64,000 bases of DNA from Brucepastera parasyntrophica (GTDB taxonomy: Bacteria; Spirochaetota; Spirochaetia; Treponematales; Treponemataceae), in assembly GCF_022376835.1 (NCBI RefSeq), contig NZ_CP084606.1, positions 2,040,501 to 2,104,500 of the forward strand. The letters are read 5' to 3'. Both the position numbers and the translations under genes were made by a program. A model generated the notes under the pieces. It was not told where the DNA came from, made no database searches, and was given only the letters and a program-made list of their open reading frames with translations. Shown here piece by piece: positions 29,101 through 42,902 of the stretch (within the stretch, counting starts at the first letter, position 1; the number at the start of each line of letters is the position of its first letter).

Positions 29101-31304
29101 GGAATGAAACCGTAATGTCGGAATACTTCTTCACTATAGACAGCGCCGGAGACTTGCCTGTTGTTGAAATCCATCTCCCGGAAGAAAATGAAATTATCCG
29201 TAAGGACTTTGTTATTTCCGGCGTTGTATATGATGATGATCAGGCCGCGAAAATTTTCTACAAAATAGACAACGCAGCATATACTGAAGTTGAAATCGAA
29301 CACAGTTTCTCGATACCCATAAAGCTTTCTTCACTGACGGACAATGAACATATCATAACCATGTATGCTGAAGATATATATGGCGTACGCGGAGAGGAAG
29401 TGCAAAGGACTATCAGGGTTTCCCTTGAAGAACCAAAAGCGGAAGTTCTTTCACCTACTTATGAAACAACGACCCGCGGAGTTGTAAGTATACTTGGTAC
29501 CGCGTCGGATAAAAACGGCATTGATAAAGTCGAAGTTTCCCTTGATAACGGTAATACATTTAATCTGGCTACCGGAGCGGAAATGTGGGAATACCGGTTT
29601 GACAGCCGGGTTATTCAGGACGGTACACATGTTGTCTTTGTCCGTGTCTATGATAAATATGAAACAACAGGGCTGTATTCGAGTTTGATTAATATTGATA
29701 ATACAGCTCCCCATATACAGCTCGAATTGCCTCTGGACGGCGGCCGGGTCGCGGATGCATTGTTTGTGTCCGGCCAGGCGCTTGACAACATCTCCCTTGA
29801 ACGGGTTACCGCAAGGATAAGCAACCTTGATTCGAGGCAGCCTGCTGTATCGGCAAATCTGAGCGAGATTGAAATTGAAAGCGATATAATTATCAGCAGG
29901 GTTATAGATATCACCACTTTGCCGGAAGGATTCTATAATATGGAACTGCGGGGGTATGACCGGGCAGGCAACATTACCAGGGTTTCACGCAACTTTGAAG
30001 TGAACCGTGGTCCGGACCGGAACCGTATTGACTTCCTGTATCCCCTGAACGGTGAGAATGTCCAGGGTGTGTTCAATCTTTATGGAAGGGTCGTTTCGGA
30101 AGATCCTGTTAATAATCTCCTGTTATATGTAGACGGTGTTGATGTCGCTGCTGCCGAAGTAACTTCATCAGGCTATTTCAAGTTTACGGTCGGCCCGGAA
30201 ATGATAGCGGACGGTCTGCATTCGCTGCTGGTAAAAGCCCTGATTGCGGGAGAACGGGTTATCAATTCTGAAGAACGGGCTGTCAACTATAAAGCAAATG
30301 GTCCCTGGATAACAATTGATAACTTCACTATGGGTGACTTCGCGATCGAACGTCCCTGGCTTATGGGTACTACTGGGTATTCATTCACTGAGGAAGAAAT
30401 CATAGCGCTCAACTCAAAGGAAACAACAAAAACGGAGAAGGCGGAACTGCAGCGCAAGTCCCTGAATAAAGTTGAAATAAGTTTTGATAACGGGAAAACA
30501 TTCCTCAAGACCGAATCAGGAAAGAAGTGGCGCTACCGTATTGAAACCGGCGACATGGACGAAGGATACCACTTCATGATTGTCAGAGCGACAATGAATA
30601 ACGGAGAGGTCGCAATAACCCGTTCAATCATACAGATTGATAAAACAAAACCGTCGATTATGCTTATCGCGCCGAGCGAGGGCGGAAGGTATAATAATGA
30701 GCTGGAATTCTCAGGACTCAGTTCTGACGATGTGAAACTGGATTCGGTAGTTCTTTCGCTGCGTGCCGGAGATAAATCAAGATACGCGATTCCTTCCTTT
30801 ATTCAGGGACTCTATTTTGACTGGCATGTATGGGGCGGAACCCTGTATGACATTGGCGTCGGGTTAACCTTCTTTGATAATAACGTTAAGGTCCAGGCCC
30901 AGTTTGGACAGTTTACCACGCGCCAGAGGGAACTGTTTACTGACGCCAATATGCGGTACGGCGGAAATGTTTTCGGATTCAAGCTTCTTGCCAACGTTGG
31001 ATATATACCAATGGACTTCTTCTTCGGACCGGATCTTTCCTGGCTGTCCGCGACTATAGCAATAGGAGCGAACTTCTCCATATTCACGGAATCCCAGAGC
31101 GGACAGCCGCAGATACTTTCGGCGGTTCTTGCCCAGCTGGAATTCCCCAGAGTAACATTGCCGAAGCGGACAACATTCCGTATCTTCTCGTTCTATACGG
31201 AATTCCAGCTGTGGTTTATTCCGACAGACGTTAATGTGACAGAAGTTGATATAAATTCTTTACTTCCGCATATATCGTTTGGTATACGCATGAACGTATT
31301 TTAA
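26182..31304 (+). CDS. Ig-repeat surface protein with C-terminal beta-barrel, one apparent frameshift
   Basis: Two frames join at the A7 run 27252-27258 to give 1707 residues. A signal peptide (MKKYLFICIFSLLSVMMLF) is followed by about fourteen Ig-like modules of 90-100 residues with repeated signatures such as GTVYDGNGIKELSYSLDRG and GTASDKNGIDKVEVSLDNG, each ending near ITATDLAGN or VRVYDKYET. The last 190 residues change character to alternating aromatic strands (YFDWHVWGGTLYDIGVGLTF, FHSIFGIRM-like end HISFGIRMNVF) with a terminal phenylalanine, typical of an outer-membrane barrel. The protein is probably anchored by the barrel with the Ig stalk exposed. AAGGGG precedes ATG. It is first in the surface cluster. 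Confidence 0.85.
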
Positions 31305-31313
31305 TTGAATCAG

Positions 31314-31345
31314 AAAGGCTTACCTGCTGAGGGTAGGCCTTTTAT
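31314..31345 (+). terminator. Terminator between the two Ig-repeat genes
   Basis: AAAGGCTTACC-tgctgag-GGTAGGCCTTTTAT, a 10-bp stem with one G-U pair and a short T tract. It suggests that the giant lipoprotein gene has its own promoter or depends on read-through. Confidence 0.55.
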
Positions 31346-31405
31346 ATCTGGTACCGTATTCAAAATGTGGTATTTGTTTTGTACTTGAGGGAAAGAAGGG
31401 GTCAT

Positions 31406-34400
31406 ATGCAGAAAATAACAGCGCGGAAACGAATCATCCTGGCGGTGATAGGAATCATGAGTTTAGCCCTTGTCCAGTGTGAAATAGGGCTGGGTGATTC
31501 GGTCGATACGAGTGCGCCTGAATTAACGATAGATTACCCTGCGATAAACAGTATCGCGCGCGGCGACCTGGTGGTATCCGGGAAAGCGTGGGACGAAACA
31601 GCGGTAGACCGCGTAGAAATAGTATTACAGAACAGCAGCGGAGTAAAGCAGTGGAGCGGAACGGCGCATCCTGACAGCACGCGGCGGTGGACGGCGAATA
31701 TACCGAACACGCGTGCGGCTGACGGGAGTGTGCCGTTTGCGGACGGACAGTACCGGGTAGTGGCGACTGCAGTAGACACGTCGAACCGGAAGACATCGGT
31801 GACGGTGCCGTATTATCTGGACAACACGCCGCCTTTGGTGGTAATTTCGCGGCCGTCAACGTCCGGGCCGGTAAAAGCTGACCCATATGGGGACGATCTG
31901 GTATTTTCTGGGACATTGTGGGATGAAAACTCATGTGCTGAAATGGAAGTGGTATTTTACCAGGACAATGGCGGCGTAATGAGTGAGGTTGCGCGGTACA
32001 GCCAGACAAATGTCCCGAGTGACTGGAAGCTGATAATCCCCGGGGACAAAGATGACCCGACGTCCGTATTCGGGCAGCTTGCTGCCGGGATGACGGGAAG
32101 TGAGGGAGCGCGGGAATTGTATTACACGCTGCGGGCGGTAGACAACGCGCAGGAGTACCGGGGTCCTGGAGAAACGGTGGCTGCGGGAAATGAAACGGAC
32201 CAGGTCTATATCTATGACAGTATACTCGCGTTATTGCCGGACGGAGAGAAGTTCCCGTCATCTGAGGCGCTTGCGTCGCTGGTGTACGGAAGTGAAACGA
32301 TGGTAGCCGGGATAAGCGAGGACGATCTGACGGGTATAGGACTTCATTCGTCTGAAGTGGATACCAGTACGAGCGGAAAGTTTTCGATAGATCCATATAA
32401 CAAGAACCCGAATGTGAGCATATTGCAGTGGACGCAGTATGTGGGGAATAATTTTGCGACTGGGTATACGTCGAACAAGATAGGAGCGAACCAGTATATC
32501 TCGGTAACGATAGAGCCTGGACCAGACGGAGTGGCGATAGATACGAGCCGTGTGTATGTGACGATGCGGCGGAGTACTGACGCTGATCCTGACCCTGATG
32601 AGGTACCGAGCGGGGAGACGAACCGGATACCCCTGAAGAGATCACGAGTAATGGACAGACGAGAATAATCAATTATGAAATAAATGCGCAAAAGGGGCGG
32701 TGGATATTGCGGGTAGACGCGGTGGACCGCAGCGGGTATACGACGACGCGGCGGGACAGTATGAGTCTTGCGTACCGAGATGACCATTATGGAGAGTTTG
32801 CGTTTGAAATAAACGGGTCTGCGCCGAAGGTAGAGGATGTAAGTACGCCGAACGGGAAGGTGAATGGAAAGATAAAGCCTGACGGGAGCGGGAAGTTTGA
32901 TATAGTAGTGACGGCGAGTGACTATGACAGTGAAACGATCAAGATAAGCGCGATCCCGGTGGATGTGAGCGGGAATGAGCTTGGCGGAACGATAGAGGTA
33001 ACGGCGAACTATAATAACCCCGGACTGGGAGAAGATGATCCGTTTACATTCAGCCATACCTTTACGGTGACGGCTCCACTTGAGGATGAGAAGGTATACT
33101 ACCGGTTCCAGGTAGATGACAATATGTACAAGCAGCGGACGACGACGTATTCGTTCCAGACGGACACGACGGCGCCGATACTGCGGAGTGTGACGAGGCC
33201 GCCCTTGGTGGACCGCGGCGGCGAGATGTGGGCGATACTGCAGGAGAGCGGGGTCACGATAGAGGGGTATTCCGACAATGATCTTGAGTCGGCGCAGCTG
33301 TGTTACAAGAAGGATGGGGCGGCGGCTCCTGTAGAGGGAGACAGTGCGTGGGCGACGGCAGATGTACCTGGGACGACGAATGTGGAGGGGTATAAGCTGT
33401 TCAAGATATCGATGGCGCTTGACAATGAGACGTCGACGAAGGAAGGGATATACACGATATATTACCGGCTCGCGGATGACACGGGACTGTACGGGGACAT
33501 TGGGGTCCTGTGCAAGGTCTTTATAGACAAGGGCGCGCCGGCGTTCTCTGACATGACGATAACACCGTCCGGAGGGAGTGCGGCAGCCATAACGTCCGGA
33601 GCTATAGTGTACCAGAACGGGAGCTATACGATAGCGGGGAAGGTGACTGACGGGAATGGGGTCGCGAGTGTTGGGGCGACGAAGAACGGCAGTGACATCA
33701 CGCTGACGCTGGGCACTGACACCGAGATGGAAAAGACATTTACGTATACACTTGGTTCAGTAGAAGGCGGATCTCAGGCGTATATCTTCCAGGCGGAAGA
33801 TGAGGCGGGAAATACAACCGAACTGAGATTTACGGTATATGAGGATGTTACCCTTCCGGTAATAGAAATTACAAACCCGGGTACGGATAATACATATTTT
33901 GATCATGTTAATCCAAGACTGTCCGCTACTATGTATGATGAAGATTCCGGTCTCCAGACTGTCCGGTACCGGGTATACGCAGATGGTACAGCCCCGAAAC
34001 CTGCCTGGACAAGCGCCAGCGCAACGGGCGTGCTGAATATATCCGATTTTGCGGCGACCTGGGAAGGTTTGACCTATTTTGATGTTGAAGCAACAGACAG
34101 GGCCGGAAATACAAATACGGTAAGCCGGAAGTTTTATATAAATACCGATATACCTTCCGTAACAATGAACTTTTATGTAGGAGCTGATTTAAAAGACCCT
34201 GATACGAATAATACCCATAATTTGCCGGGAACATATACGGTAAAAGGAACCGTAGCCAGCAGCATCGGGGTGCAGGACCTTCAGCTCACTGAAAATACCG
34301 TAACCCAGACAATAACCCGCACTGACGGAAACTGGAATATGGACGTTTCCGGAAAAGAAGACGGCGTATATATCTACACAGTAACCGTTTCCGATATGGC

Positions 34401-37400
34401 GGGGAAAACCCGCAGTGCCACCAAGACTGTGAGAATAGACACTACGGCGCCCCAGCTGACAATAGACGCACCGGTCAATGGTGAGTCAACCTCAAGCACA
34501 ACATATAACATTGAGGGTACTGCCCGTGACACAGGCGGTGTCGGAATTGACTCTTCTACAGGCGTTCAATACAGCCTTGATAACAGGACCTCCTGGACTG
34601 CCGCACCCATTGCGACTGGCGTCAAATGGGAAGCAACGGTTGATCTGGGAGCCACCAAGGGACTGCGTACGCTGATTGTACAGGCAAAGGACCTTGCGGG
34701 AAATACAAGTGAAGAAACCGTACAGTTTTATTATGATGCCGCTCCTCCCGTATTAACAGAAACAGCTGTCAATACAACGGATACAAAGTATATACAATCT
34801 TCACAGACTCTCTCCTTTGGAGGTTCGGTAAGTGATGACTGGAAGCTGGCCGATACGAATGCTTTGACTGTATCTGTAAATAGCGGTGCAGCCTCTGCGA
34901 TTACTCCAAGCGGCGGCGCCTGGACCTATACTTTCAATCAAAGTCTTGATCAGACCGACGGAACCTATCCCCTGGTCTTTACAGCTACAGACGGAGCGGG
35001 AAAGAAAACCACCGTCACCCGGAATGTAATGGTGGACAGTACTGATCCCGATATAACTGTAAGTACCGATCTGAGCGGCTGGTTCACAACAACACCGGTA
35101 AATATAGCCGGAACCGCTTCGGACAGCGGCAGCGGAATAGAAAAGATCGAATATTCAACTGATAACAAAGCCAACTGGCACCAATTATCCGGAACCACAA
35201 GCTGGAACGGAACGGTAACAGTCAGCCACAGTGACAGCAATGTTGTATATATACGGGCAACCGACCGCGCGGGAAATTATAGTGAAGCGACAAGAACCAT
35301 TAAGGCGGACTTTGTTAATCCTGAACTGACAATAACAAGTCCTGATGGAATGGTAGTAATTAACGGCAGTCAGGACCTGCCTATAGAAATTACCGCAAGC
35401 GACTCGGGCAGCGGTCTTAATTTCACAGGAACAAATACAATAACGATAAAAGTCGGTTCAACCGATTTCACCGCGCCGGATGCTGTTGCAGCATATGACG
35501 GGACGGCCCTTCTGTGGAAGGCTACGGTTCCGTCAGCCAAATTATTGGCGGCCACACAAAAGATTGTGTATGTTCAGGCGGAAGATCAGGCCGGGCGGAC
35601 TTCAATGAGAAACTTCCAATATCTTTTGGATACAACGCCTCCGACCGCATCAATTGTGCAGCCTGAAGCAGACACCAAAGTTAATAAAACCATGGTGGTG
35701 AGCGGAACAGCCAGCGATACCAACGGGTTAGGTTCTGTTAAAGTACAATTGCAGACAAGCGGTGACACCTGGAATGATATCGCGGAATTTACCGGCACGG
35801 CCGGTTTTAACTGGACAACATCGGTAGATACAACTGTATATAACAACACGGCTACTCCGTCGTCAGCCAAACTCCGGGTTATCGCAGCTGACAGCGCGGG
35901 AAATACATTTACAACTTCAGAGCGGGCAATAACAATCGATCAGGATTCAGACCGGCCTGAAATCCGGCTGACGAATATAACTGCGGCGGATTCTACCCTG
36001 AAAATGACTGCGCTGGTGTACGGAGCGGTCACTGACGACGACGGGACCATTCCGGCGGGACAGTTCCTTATCTCGACTGACGGCAAGGCCTGGGACGCAG
36101 GAGACAAGGAGTGGACAGCACTGACGCTTTCAAACGGCATGTTCAGCTATAATGCAGGGGCGGATGGCTCAAAAACACTCGATTTCAAAGTAACGGATGC
36201 ACAGGGTACAGTATTCACAACGGGTAACACCGCAGGAGACCTTACCCGTCCTAAAGTCTATTACGCAAACGCTGCGGATGAAACGGACTATGTGAGCACA
36301 ACCGTGACCTTCAGGGTCGACACCAAGACACCCGATATCCATCCGGATATATATATCGATATTGATAGCAGCGACGGATATTTCACGGATAGCACGGACC
36401 TTGCCGACGCGAACAAACTGACGAACGGTATGGTCTTCGGCGGCGACAAGTCGAAGTTTGCCCTGTGGGCAATGGCCAAGGACGCAAACGATATCCAGAG
36501 CATTGTCATAGAGATCGACGGAACAGAGTATACGGCGGTCAAACAGGACCGTGGTGCCGACCTTTCCTGGATGGAGGCGAGCAAGTTTGAAGGGTATGAA
36601 ATATTCATAACCAGCGAAATAGATATATCTGCGGTGTCTTCCGGCCGGCCGACGGTCACGATTATTGTAACAGATAATTCCGAGCTTGAAGCGACAGCTT
36701 CACGGCAGATAGTCATAGACCATACTGCGCCGACAGTCTCGTTTGTATCCCATGCGGACGGGGCGCAGGTAACCGGGGACATCATTGTCCGCGGAACGGT
36801 CGATGACGGGAACAACAGTTCAGGAGTTTCGACAGTCCAATGGAAGATCGGTAAGGGCGTTGATGAGAGCACGCCTCCGACGGACCTGGATCAGGCCTGG
36901 AAGAGTGTGGAAGGCTCGACTGTATCATGGAACGTAAGCTTCCAGGATGGCAGGTCAAATGGAAGTATCTCGGACTATGGAAATGACACCTACGGGACAG
37001 ACGTCGGAGCGGGACTGTACCGCGTGCCGCTGTGGATACGCGCGACTGACGCTGTAGGTAATGCCGAAAACTACCGGCTGTATCTGAACATTGATCCTAA
37101 TGGCGACAAGCCGACCGTCGCGATGACTTACCCGACAGACGGGGCGGTCCTCGGAGGCGCAATCCGTATCTTCGGAAGCGCCACTGACAATGAATCGGTC
37201 GACTCGGTCTGGATGCGGATCTATGACAAGGACGGCAATATATTCACGGGCTGGGACAACAGCGGTGAAGGGAAACAGGTCAACGGCACCACGTCCTGGA
37301 ATATAGTCATCAATGAATCGGTCGGCGGTAACCCCGGCGAGTTTGACCCTGACGCGGACGAACAGCGTGAAATCCGCATCAGTGTGCGGTCAAAGGACAA

Positions 37401-40400
37401 TGCCGGAAATTACAGCAGCTGGAGCGACTACATCACGGTATACATAGATAATGATTTGCCGCGAATCGGCGCGTCCTCTCCGCTGCGTCTGGTGCAGTAT
37501 GAAAATGCAGACGGCACTGGAGCGGAAGTGGCTGAAATGGACTATGTGTCCGGCATGTGGATGCGGGGCGCCTGGTACCTGGTCGGAAGCATTGAAGACG
37601 ACGGCGGCATTACCCGGATCAATATATCGGGGAACGTGAACGCGGTCCTTGATGTGGATAGTCCGGGAAGCAATAATAACGCCTCATGGTTTACGACACG
37701 CGGGGCGGTTATAGAGACATACTATAACTATGACATGAAGGTACCGGTCAGCGGAGTTGACGGACAGACGGGAACGATTACGTTTACGATTAATGTGCGT
37801 GACGGCAGTTCTCCGGCCCAGACTGTGTCACAGGTGATAACCCTCAAGTATGACAACAAGGCGCCGACCATGGTGTCCCTGAAGAGCGGTTCATCTGACG
37901 GAAGTGAGATAAACAATACCACGAATCCGGTGATACAGAGTAATAACGCGTATACCATCGGGTCCAAGGTCACTGAGGACGGCAGCGGATTCAAGCGCCT
38001 CGCGTTCTACTTCGAACGCGCGGGGAACCGGCTGTATGATCCGATGCTGGACAAGACGAATACGCATAACCGGATAGACATAATGTCCTCTGATGTCGAG
38101 TTTGTGGACGGCCTGTGGCGCCTCAAGATGACGGTAACACGTCCGACCGAGGACTCCCTTGACGCTTCGGGCGTCTTGGGCAACGCGAGCATCAGGGTCG
38201 GCGGACTCGTGAGGATCGGCGGTGTTGACCGGAGGATCTCTGAGATAACGGGAACGACGGTCAAGTTTACCCCGAGTGTCAGCACCAGCTATACGGACGC
38301 GTCCTTTGCGTACGCGCAGGTGGTTGATAACTTCCAGCTTGAGACCGGGACCTGGGTTAACGGCGTGTGGACACCGACGATTGACGACGGCGATGGTATG
38401 CCTGAGTCAATTGTGAAGATCGGGACAGAATACAGCTGGGACGCGTCAATTAATTCGAAGAACATCCCTGACGGGCCGATAACGATTTATGCGGTCGCCT
38501 ATGATGAGGCGGGAAACCACAGTGTGTATTCGGTGGCGACGAGTGTGCTGAATAACCGGCCGCGGCTCGCGAAGGTCAATGTGGGAACTGATCTGAATGG
38601 AAACGGGACGTTTGAGGCATCCGAGATGAAGAGTTACAACGCGGTGACCGAGGATGAGGCGGTGGCGATACTGAATATCGCGTACAGTTCCGCGAATCCG
38701 TACTATATCAAGAGTGATATGGCGGTGACCATGGACATAGTGGGCGGGAACGGGACGCTGAAATACTTCTGGACGTATAACGGCGCGGCCGCGGCTGCCT
38801 GGAACGGGACGACGTATCCGTCGAGTCCGGTGACGGGAACTGAGGCATCGCTGCAGAGCTTTACCCCGCTGATGGTGGGCGGAGACGCGACATACCTGAA
38901 TGCGGTGGTCATAAGTGCAAGTACGATGGATGCCATGGATGATATCCTGAAGCTGTTTACCTTCTCGGTATGGGACAGTACGGATGAGACTACGCCCGGT
39001 ACGGACAGCCAGTGGGCGCTGTTGAATGTGCCGGTGCACGTGGATGTTGTCGACACTGACGCCCCGGTAGCGGTTATAGATGGATTCTACTGGAAGAGCA
39101 GTACGGACAACTCGCTGTACAATAACTCGAAGGACAACGGACACATAGAGCTGGGTACGGTCCCCGCTGTTTCCGGAAAGATAAGCATACGGGGTTCCGC
39201 TTTCGACAATCAGCGGCTCGGCGCCCTGTGGATGCGGATTGACAATTTTACCTTTACGGCGGGAAGCAGCCTAGCTTCCGATAAAAACCAGTTCGGATTT
39301 GCGGCAAATGGGACTAACAGCGCAACAGGAAGCAATAATTATTATACTAAGCTTGCCGAATATGATATCGCCGGCAGCAAATGGGTAACTATTTTTGACA
39401 GCATGACTGACGCGCAAAAAGAGGCCCATTGGGATGCAAACGGCTGGCTGTTCACGCTCAGTGATCCTGACGGCATTACCCATGACGGCCATTCCATTAC
39501 CTGGCAGCTTGACTGGGACAGTTCTAAAGTCACAGGCGTAGCAGCGGCAAATATCGGCGTCCGGGTAATAGCGGAAGACTCCAGACCAACCGTCGCCAAC
39601 GCTTCTTCAGAGGTCAGAAATGACAGTGCGGTTGAAGCGGAAAATAATGTGCCCGGGTATGCGGTAGACGTTGTACCCTATATCACTGTTGTTAAAACCG
39701 GTCTGTCGTCGCTAAAAAGCAATAATCCTTCAGTCTATAACAGGACGGCTCTGGGGTATTATCCGGTGAACTCGACTGAAATAATTACGATATATGGATT
39801 CAATCTTAGTGGAGCGGTAGTGACAGGTTCTACTGTAACACAGATTACCGGCGGCATTACGATTCCGGCGGCAAATCTCACATCAGGGGAGCTGCCCCTG
39901 ACGGTAAACGGAATATCCCTTCTGAACAACAGTAACGATAATACCGCGGAATATAACAAGCAGTCGAACGGCGATAATAATCTGCTGCTTACGGATGATG
40001 TTGTGCTGGATGTGTGGCAGTTCGACAGTGAGGCGGCAAGGCCAATAAGCGGTATGATTGAGCAGCCGGTAATGAAAATAAATCCTGTTACGGGGACTAT
40101 CGGATTTGCTTTTGTGAATGGTCCGCTTTATTTTAGTATGGGCGGTACCGTAGGCGGAACGGAATATTCTTCGAATTATTGGATGGGAAGTTACGACTTT
40201 TTCACCTCAGTCGAATTCACGTATGATACGCTTGGTTATTCTTACGGCAGCGCCGCAGGTGGTGACATTAACTCTGCTTCGGCCGATAAATTCCAATTTA
40301 TGACGAGCCGTTGGGGACGCGCAGGGACCGGACAGAATGGATCATATGGGAATACCAATTCTTTGAGATTGGAATCTATCGGGCAAACGGATTCCTCAGG

Positions 40401-41433
40401 CACCATTATTTTTGATAAGCAGCGTATCAAGTCTCCTGTTTTCGCAACGGCGGTTCACGGAACTTCAACAAACGTGTACCTCGCGTATTACGATAATATA
40501 AACGATGAGATACGATTCAAGTACGGGAATATCAATTCGAATACATATGGCAACTTTGGCAATTTTACCGATTATGATACTGCCGGGCTGCCGTATGTAT
40601 ACCGCAACGCAACAGTCAGTATGATTGCGGGAAATGCCACCGGTCGTATTGCGGGTGAATATGTGGCAATTGCAGCCATTTCTGCAGAGACTGCTGCCAT
40701 TGACGATGTTGTTGTCGCGGTGTGGTATGACGCTACCAATAGATGTCTTTGGTATACGTACAATGATACGCCTACAACAAATCGCAATGGTACTGTTAAC
40801 GCTGAAGGCTGGTCTACGCCGGAACGTGTGTTTGACTCAGATATGGAAAATGCGGGGGAATATTGTCAGATCATGGCGGATAAAGACGGTGGTATTCATA
40901 TTGCCGCTTACGATCCGTCTAATCTGGATTTGGTGTATGCGTATAGGAGCCGGTACGATGCTTCCGGGTTTGATACATGCGTAGTTGACGGATACGGTGT
41001 TGTTGGTTCCAATCTTACATTGGATGTTGCGAAGGATAGCGATAATAACTGGATTCCATACATCGGTTACTATGCGACTTCCTGCGTAAAGCCAAAGTAT
41101 GCGTATAAGGTTGACACTTCGGCAAACGCTCCTGCCGGTTCTGAAGGAGAGCGCTTTACCGGTGCGTGGGAAGTAACAGTATTGCCAACGGCAAATCAGA
41201 TTCCGTTAGGCAGTCAGGGTATCAATAAAATGAATGTTGCCGTCTGGAAGAACAGCTCAACCTGGGTGCTGGAAAACTCCATAACAGGAACAAAGGCCGG
41301 CGCGCATAGCGGCGCCGGTTACACCGCAACTTGCTGGGATCGTGTTTATGGCAACGGCACGAACAACCCAGTGATGGGATACGCTATCCGTGTGGGTACC
41401 AATGGCTATATAGAAACGGCGCAGAAAAAATAA
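31406..41433 (+). CDS. Giant Ig-repeat lipoprotein (3342 residues), one apparent frameshift
   Basis: Start ATG 31406 with GAAGGGG upstream. The signal MQKITARKRIILAVIGIMSL ends in lipobox ALVQC, so it should be a lipoprotein. The frame breaks at CCCC 32630-32633; one added C gives RIPPEEITSNGQTRIINYEI and joins both parts. The body is a long array of Ig-like modules (GTASDSGSGIEKIEYSTDNK, GTVDDGNNSSGVSTVQWKIG). Near the end are an IPT/TIG-like module (ITIYGFNLSGAVVTGS) and a C-terminal region of BNR-like propeller strands (IHIAAYDPSNLDLVYAYRS). It is probably a surface adhesin or scaffold. Codon use changes in blocks along the gene. A strong terminator follows. Confidence 0.85.
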
Positions 41434-41461
41434 CGGAAAAAGAAAATAACAGATAAATAAT

Positions 41462-41496
41462 AAAAAAGCCCTGCAAAACCGCAGGGCTTTTTTGTT
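41462..41496. terminator. Bidirectional terminator
   Basis: AAAAAAGCCCTGC-aaaac-CGCAGGGCTTTTTTG, a 13-bp stem with A and T tracts on either side, so it can end transcripts from both the giant gene (+) and the solute-binding gene (-). Confidence 0.92.
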
Positions 41497-41512
41497 TTAG
41501 CATTCAGGAAAA

Positions 41513-42761
41513 TCAGTACCCATAACCTTCCGCTAGCAGATAATTGCGGATCATCTGGGCAAACTGTGTCCGTTTCGCGGGGTCCGCAAAAGCGGCTATC
41601 CCTATTTCAGGAAGCGGCTGCTCCGAAGCTGCCGCGTAATACCGGACATCATCAGCCTGCCTGTCAGGCGCTTCGGCGTTTGAATTGACCGGGGCCAGTC
41701 CGCTCAATTCGGAAAGTTTTTTTGACCGTTCTGGTTAACAAGATAATATAAAAAATCCTGGGACTTTGCATTTGCCCGCCGCGAAGGAAGCATCCCTATA
41801 ATGGGCGGGGCGGTAATTCCTCTCGGGGAATCCCTGTCCGCGGGAGGCACCGCTGTCGCGGTATACCGTTCAATTGTACGCTGGGGAACACTCCTGTGGG
41901 TCAGAAGGGTCATAAAAACAATGTCCGCCAGGTTATCGCCCATGAGGCCTTCCACAGCCCTGTCATTAATGCGAAGCCATTCAGGGTGCAGGATATTATT
42001 ATTTTTGAGCTGGATAAGTAAATCAAGAACGTCCCTCAGACTGCCGATATCCGTATTCTGTACCGATAACTGCAGATCCAGCAGGTCCGTAAAAGCCGTA
42101 TCCTGTTTCATTGCTGCAACAAGAGCCTGCCAGCCGCTGACTGTACAGTATGATTCCGTCAGAGAGCCTACAAGAAACAGCAGATCAGAATCCTTTGCTC
42201 CCGCGCAGATAACAGGACGGAAAGAAGGCTTCTTTATTTTTTCTGCGGCGGTAATCAAATCATAAATGGTCTCCGGTTCCGCTATTCCGTTTTCGCGGAA
42301 GGTTTGTATATTATAGGCTACTTCAAAATGATTTAAAATAACCGGAAGCGCATAACCTGTCCCATTATAAAATCCTGCCCGCTGTATCGCGGACGGCATA
42401 AGCATAAACTGGCTCCTGTCCGGCTTTTTAACCCGGGCCGCAATTTCAGAAGCCGCTTCCCCCTGAATGGCAAAAAGAAGGGAAATCTTTTTATTTTTAT
42501 CCAGATTCTGTTTCAGGGACAGCGTATTATCAAGAGTGAGAAAGGATACCTTTTTCTGCCCCTCAAAATAGTCCGCAGCCATTTCCGTTATAGCTTCCTG
42601 AACGCGGCCCGGGACCCTGTAAAAGGCTATAACCGTCTTTGAGAAAAAACCAGCAAAAAAACTATAATGAAACAGATACAAACTGCCGATATTATAAAGA
42701 AAGGTATAAAAAAAGACCGTTTTTTTGAGGTTTTCCCTGAATTTGAAGGAAGTATTTTCAT
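41513..42761 (-). CDS. Membrane-anchored solute-binding-like protein, two apparent frameshifts
   Basis: Restoring one base in A7 42655-42661 and in T7 41717-41723 gives 416 residues. The repaired N-terminus (MKILPSNSGKTSKKRSFFIP, then a hydrophobic helix) is an uncleaved anchor or signal. The rest resembles a family 1 extracellular solute-binding protein: QRAGFYNGTGYALPVILNHF with VAYNIQTFRENGIAEPETI, a helical middle, and a C-terminal PEIGIAAFADPAKRTQFAQM. No ABC permease genes are nearby, so a transport role is uncertain. It reads away from the surface genes and shares their terminator. Its -10 lies 7 bases before ATG. Confidence 0.72.
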
Positions 42762-42768
42762 AGGTAAA

Positions 42769-42797
42769 AGTATACCATATGAAAGATTTATTCTCAA
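42769..42797 (-). promoter_or_regulatory. Promoter giving a leaderless solute-binding mRNA
   Basis: Minus strand TTGAGA (42792-42797), 17-base spacer, TATACT (42769-42774), then 7 bases to ATG 42761. There is no Shine-Dalgarno. Confidence 0.6.
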
Positions 42798-42902
42798 TCA
42801 GTGGTTTGGTGTTTTTATTTACTTAATATGGCTTGTCTTGAAAGGGCGGGTTTAGTAAATTAGAGATGGGATAATGTAAATTTGTTTATTATGGAGAACT
42901 AA

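Noticed and set aside
31455-32672. 405-residue minus-strand frame opposite the giant lipoprotein gene
   Set aside because: Proline- and serine-rich shadow of the biased-codon region; the plus strand has signal peptide, Ig motifs and ribosome site.
26182-41433. Programmed frameshifting as explanation for the broken Ig genes
   Set aside because: The same kind of break occurs in unrelated housekeeping genes, in A, C and G runs, with no slippery heptamer plus pseudoknot arrangement.
41513-42761. Complete ABC uptake operon around the solute-binding-like gene
   Set aside because: No permease or ATPase gene is found on either side.
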